Positions 59,661 through 64,000 of a stretch of DNA of 64,000 nt are shown here, piece by piece. Source of the DNA: Bombus terrestris. Taxonomy: Eukaryota > Arthropoda > Insecta > Hymenoptera > Apidae. The position numbers and the translations under genes were made by a program. Position 1 is the first letter of the stretch; each line of letters begins with the position of its first letter. The notes below the pieces were generated by a model, which worked only from the letters and a program-made list of their open reading frames with translations, did no database searches and had not been told where the DNA came from. The DNA is taken from the NCBI RefSeq assembly GCF_910591885.1, contig NC_063276.1, forward strand, positions 7,874,001 through 7,938,000, given 5' to 3'.

Positions 59661-60755
59661 ATTTGGAAAATTTGTATGATTTAAAAGTGGTGAAGATTGG
59701 GAAATTGGCGAATGATTAAGGTAATTATCGCTTAGATCGAATGATTCTTATAGTGGCTTGTAAGCGAGATTTGTTAAGATTTATGCTAATTGTGAAATGA
59801 AATAAATACGTATTTTACGGTGAAAGATTTCCCAAATCTCTATTTTATATTTATTCAATGAAATGTGTCTTCCTTTATGCCAGGGATAAGTCATAGTTTG
59901 AAGATTCTGATAAACGAAGCATATTGATTATATTTATATATTGTTATATGTATCGATATAATGGAGAATATTGATAAAAAAATGTACAAGAAAATGTTTT
60001 TAATCTTACAAAATTGCATATCATATTGTCACACGTAACTTGCATTTGTTAGTAGGTTTCGGTACTAGGATTTAAGTACAACATCCTCAGTCATTATTTT
60101 CCATTCTTTCTGCCTTATATAACTAAAACTAAAATTCTTCCAAATATTAAATTACTCTTCTGAGAGATCATTTACTTTCTGAAAAGTGGAGTGCAATATA
60201 TTTTGATTCGAATTTAACTCAAAAGTTATTTAAAATAACAGGAAGAAGTGCCAAAATAATCTCGAATCTACGTTAACACCTAGATCATAAACTCAGACAA
60301 ACGATCTTTAATCCTCCATTAGTATCGTTAGGTTAGAGGCGATCACAATTATATTCACTTACTTCTAATCTTAATTTGTATTTTTCATCCATCTGATAAT
60401 AAATAAAACCGATAATTTATATCGTGTAAGATATAAAATACAAAATAAAATAAAATTCTACATCCTAATTTAAGTTGTCATTAATAATCTAACAGCATCA
60501 ATTGAAAATTGATTATAATTAATGTTCATCACGTGCGGACAATCTTTCAGCAAAATTCGATACGCAAGCAGAGGATTTTATGTCTTTAGCATATTACTCT
60601 TCTTTTGCATCACAACAATATATTGAAAATGTATTATGCGATACACAAGGTGAAAACATAAATTTACATATTTAAATTATTTTGATCAGTAATGAGAACA
60701 TAATTTTGAGCCAAGTTGGAGGCCCGATATATACTATACATTTCCTTTTGCATTT
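59661..60755. other. AT-rich spacer
   Basis: No supported feature. Confidence 0.35.
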
Positions 60756-61200
60756 TACTAACGCATTTTCTTTGATGGTTGGGCGTGAAACGCGCGTTAC
60801 CCCTGTCCAATTTTCATTCATAGCCTCGATCAACATTCCCGCGTGATTGTAATCATTAGGAATTCTCCGCATCGCATGTTTATGGATCAACCCTGGCGGA
60901 GCATACGAGCAACGCATCAGAACGGACTTGTCCACACCGGTCATTCATAAGTTTATGGCGCGTGAAATGTGGCACAGGAATTTACATAGCGCGCTCACCG
61001 TTCCGCGTATCTTCTACCCGGAACTTAAATGCCGTAACCGCAACACCCTCCGTTGGCACATTGATCACTAGTTACAAACAATACCGTATAATTGTCACGG
61101 TGATCGTTGTTCGTCGAATTACACGGATTATTAGCCGATCCTTGAACACTCGAATGCGAAATCTGATCAACCGTTTTGCTTCCCGTGTGCAACAATAATA
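60756..61200. other. CpG-rich island
   Basis: Opposing ORFs (90 minus, 78 plus) lie side by side; no domain. Candidate non-coding element. Confidence 0.25.
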
Positions 61201-62147
61201 TATTGTTAGAAATATTATGAAAGAAATAGGGGGAGGGAAAGTTGCATTAAAAAAAATTATTTCTTCTTGATATATCTCACGATAGTAAAATTTAAATTAA
61301 AAATGCATACACAGATTGCCGATCCTTTAACACTATACAAAAGAGAAATTTTCACGATTACGAAATCACACAAAGTCGTATCTTCCATTTAATTCCAACG
61401 TATTCATTTATTTTAAACTCTTGTAACTTACAAAATAATTATTAATTTTTACAGAGATAATGAAATTTAAATTGAAAGTTCAATTACACGTCGTTAACCC
61501 CTCCGACGTATTCAAAGAAGAAAAAGAAATCATTAAGAAATTAAAACTAGACCTGAACTAAAATCAACATGTTCAACCCTACACATTTCAGCCACAAAAA
61601 AAGAACACATTCATCACCTAGTTCTAACATGTCCAATTACTTCAGATTCCCCTAGCTCACGAAAGAATCAATATACAAACAACATCGATAAACAGCATTA
61701 ACCAATCCAATTGCCTGAATGCATTCATTCTACCCATCATTATAACTACTTTCTCTTCTCCGCTAACTTTTTTACCTCCCCTTCACAGATCTAATACTTG
61801 TTACGGACGGTGGAAGTGAAATGCATAGTTAGGCCATAAAATCGATCAGAAGTTAAAGCATTTTTATAGACTAATTAAAGAAATGGGATCCAAAAAATTA
61901 TCTGTTTCATTTACTAGATATTATGATAAATATTCTACTTTCAATATTTTGTTAAATATATTTTTGCACATGATATGCATTTTGTTCATCTTTAAATCTC
62001 CCATAAATGCATAAAAATCCGCAATCTGATTACAATTTAATTCAACAGAAATATATCGATGTAGACTATTAGTTACAAAAACATGAAAATACAGACAAAT
62101 TGTAAATACCTTTGGAAAGCAGTAACTTATTGTACCTACATGAATCA
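61201..62147. other. AT-rich spacer
   Basis: No supported feature; pyrimidine-rich at 61750-61800. Confidence 0.35.
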
Positions 62148-62631
62148 GTTGGGATAAGATCTCGCATGTTGCTCAGACCGCACAGGGTTAACGATTTATC
62201 TGACAACCGCGTTATATCGTTTGCACTATTTGTAAGTATGTCTGAAGACCCTCGGAAGGCCGGTTAAGAAAACCGACCCACCGTGTGATCAGCAACATCG
62301 TCGCTTTCCTGTATTTTTCCAAACAGCTCGTGTGACGATCCAATAAGCGCATAGGATTTACACTGTCAGATTATTATAAAACATATTCTTTTGTGTTATA
62401 CCATAATTTTGACAGAAATATAGCGATATAAATATTTATTAGGGGAATATAAAAATATGTATATTCCCATTATAGATATCTATGAGAAGCAGATAATTTG
62501 AATAATCAATTAGGATAAAATTTCGAACGCTGTTCAGGGCGCAAAGGGTTAACGTTTTATCTTGCTATATCGCTTGCACTAAGTATACTTGAAGACTCGT
62601 GGAAGGCCACTTAGGAAAACCGATCCATCGA
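62148..62631. repeat. Diverged direct duplication, 361-bp spacing
   Basis: 62148-62283 and 62507-62631 share in order GGATAAGAT/GGATAAAAT, GTTCAG/GCTCAG, GGGTTAACG, TATATCG, TTGCACTA, TGAAGAC, GGAAGGCC and GAAAACCGA. GGGTTAACG starts at 62185 and 62546. AT-rich DNA between them also shows weak similarity to the DNA before copy 1 (GACAGAAATATAGCGATATA against AACAGAAATATATCGATGTA), so the original unit was probably about 360 bp. It lies directly upstream of the putative 5' exon. Confidence 0.75.
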
Positions 62632-62639
62632 CCCCGTAA

Positions 62640-63180
62640 CCGATCCACGACTGTGATCCAGCGATCCTCCACCTGGTAGGGCGGAACTCGCGTGCGTGTT
62701 AGCGGTAAGAAGCGTGCGGAAGAGAGCGAGAGACTCGCCTCGCGGCCGTTCCTCGTTTCTGGGGTAATTTTAGATCGGCAAGATAGCGTGGTACGCGTTA
62801 CTAATACCTGTATGTGCGTACACATACATTACGATAGAAGGTGTGTGCGCGAGTGTGTTGGGTGTTGGAGAGAAGGGTACCGGAAAGAGAAAGAGAAAAA
62901 CAGCAAATGGGGTGGGGAGGAATAACAGAACGTGGAGGGGTAAAAAAGGCGGCGGAGAAAATCGGGATACAGCAACGTTGAACCGTGTTTACGAAAGAGA
63001 AAACGAAACGAACGGAGAAGGGGCTAAAAATGGAAAAGGAGGGAAAATTAGTGATCCAAAGTGAGGAACAAGGCTAAGAATCGAAGCAGAAGATCAGGGT
63101 GATGATAGTGATGGGACTAAATTCGATTGCCACCGGGAGGACACCTCGTGACTATCGCCGAGACCTAGATTCGTGAGTTT
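62640..63180 (+). other. Putative 5' untranslated exon / promoter island
   Basis: CpG-rich then purine-rich (62860-63070) DNA with short upstream ORFs only, ending in a donor-like ATTC/GTGAGT at about 63172-63178, after which the sequence turns AT-rich as an intron would. A weaker donor-like AGC/GGTAAG lies at 62700-62708. This pattern is common for first exons of insect genes. No TATA box, downstream exon or coding start supports it, so it is a weak inference. Confidence 0.25.
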
Positions 63181-64000
63181 AGAATGACTTGGAACGCGGT
63201 AGTTGGATGTTCTTGTGGTTCTCTTGTGGTGATTTAGTGATTGCATTTTTTTGGAGGTGAGGCGTTTTGTGGGTGTCTCAGTGGAGGGTTGGATTTCTTA
63301 ATTCACCGGAAGCGAGAGATTTTTATCTGTTCCACGGTGTGATGATGTTATTATTTAGAAGATAATTGATCAAAGGAGATTTTTTCTATCTTTCACAGTG
63401 TAATAAAGTTACGAGCTACCTTGAATAAACAACTTGCGGATAGAAAATAATTAATAACCATCGTAAAAATTGGTTGTATTTCTGATATTAGATGCAATAA
63501 AATGCGTACTTTCAGCTGGTTGTAGTTAATAAACCTAGACAATGGACGGTTATACATTTACAATGTGTCAAGTGTGAATACAGAAAAATGGACAAGCATG
63601 AATTTGTAATATCGAAGTTAAAATGCACGTTACAACATTTATCAATTAAAATACAAGCTCTATTTTTTTACGGTATTAATAAAAATATGAATATATACGT
63701 ATAAGCTATAAGGTTCATTGTTTATAGTACTATCATGACATTTTATTTGAGTCTGTCGAATGTACAAATGGATTAATCTTACTGCTATCTATAATCTTAG
63801 CGTTAAAACGATAAATACCTAATTATAAGGATATTTTTAACAAAAGAGAAGCAAAATTGTATAGAGCACAATTAAACAACTAATACAGAGACAGAAATGT
63901 GTTTTTTGGTTTCTGCAAGTTTAGGGTTGATACAATTTTAATGAAATGCAATACTTGCCCGAAGACTTTCAAACAGAAATATGTTTCAAAAACTCCAGCA
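63181..64000. other. AT-rich DNA to window end
   Basis: AT-rich with no ORF above 60 codons. It would be intron if the preceding segment is a first exon. Confidence 0.3.

Noticed and set aside
1..64000. CRISPR arrays, operons, phage or bacterial systems
   Set aside because: Composition, absence of long ORFs and insect-type transposons show eukaryotic DNA; the tandem repeats have no spacer structure.
1..64000. Known insect microRNAs (let-7, bantam, miR-1, miR-9, miR-124, miR-184, miR-279 and others checked by eye)
   Set aside because: No mature sequence was seen on inspection. This was a visual check only; a homology search would be needed to exclude them.

Overview
The window looks like non-coding DNA from an insect genome, most likely a hymenopteran and plausibly a bee. 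The evidence is the alternation of very AT-rich DNA with many CpG-dense, non-CpG-depleted islands, the small and heavily decayed transposon complement, and the complete absence of long open reading frames or bacterial-style gene packing. The assignment comes from base composition and repeat style, not from a recognised host gene. I found no protein-coding gene that I can name. The longest ORF is 161 codons, no more than chance allows in 64 kb, and none of the short ORFs shows a convincing domain. The window is best read as an intron or intergenic desert of a large locus.

Layout. About forty islands of roughly 200-800 bp (for example 1.09-1.62, 4.93-5.16, 15.5-16.3, 23.1-23.9, 26.9-27.4, 32.3-33.1, 46.97-47.45, 48.4-49.1, 57.2-57.7 and 62.6-63.2 kb) punctuate AT-rich spacers about every 1-2 kb. 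They are candidates for conserved regulatory elements or unannotated exons. Two stand out. The 15.5-16.3 kb island has a GA tract, an RFX-type X-box and a minus-strand 29-nt microexon-like signal. The 62.6-63.2 kb island resembles a plus-strand 5' untranslated exon.

Mobile DNA is the best supported content. (i) Two copies of a 207-211 bp mariner-type MITE (5.6 and 46.3 kb, opposite orientation, TA target duplications). (ii) Two copies of a 635-638 bp piggyBac-type non-autonomous element (3.9 and 39.3 kb, TTAA ends), and a different 675 bp TTAA element at 16.57-17.24 kb. (iii) Two solo LTRs of one family (27.5 and 37.8 kb), the first with a 5-bp target duplication and carrying a second, different LTR-like element inserted in it. 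The 37.8 kb copy preserves the empty site. A longer relative of the inserted element, with a TATA box, initiator and poly(A) signal, lies at 13.2-13.9 kb. (iv) Two 5'-truncated LINE 3' ends (31.97-32.2 and 35.26-35.52 kb). (v) A tRNA-like or SINE-like remnant at 2.2 kb.

Tandem DNA is also abundant: a 243-bp unit repeated four times (25.13-26.11 kb), a 249-bp duplication (52.86-53.36), a 143-bp duplication (56.11-56.39), a degenerate ~187-bp array (56.69-57.25), a degenerate ~184-bp pyrimidine-rich array (about 22.1-22.7 kb) and a 361-bp-spaced duplication just upstream of the putative 5' exon at 62.6 kb. I see no evidence of a new multi-gene system. The most informative objects are the nested LTR with its empty-site paralogue, the self-complementary subterminal motif of the TTAA elements and the palindrome cluster at 2.13-2.26 kb.
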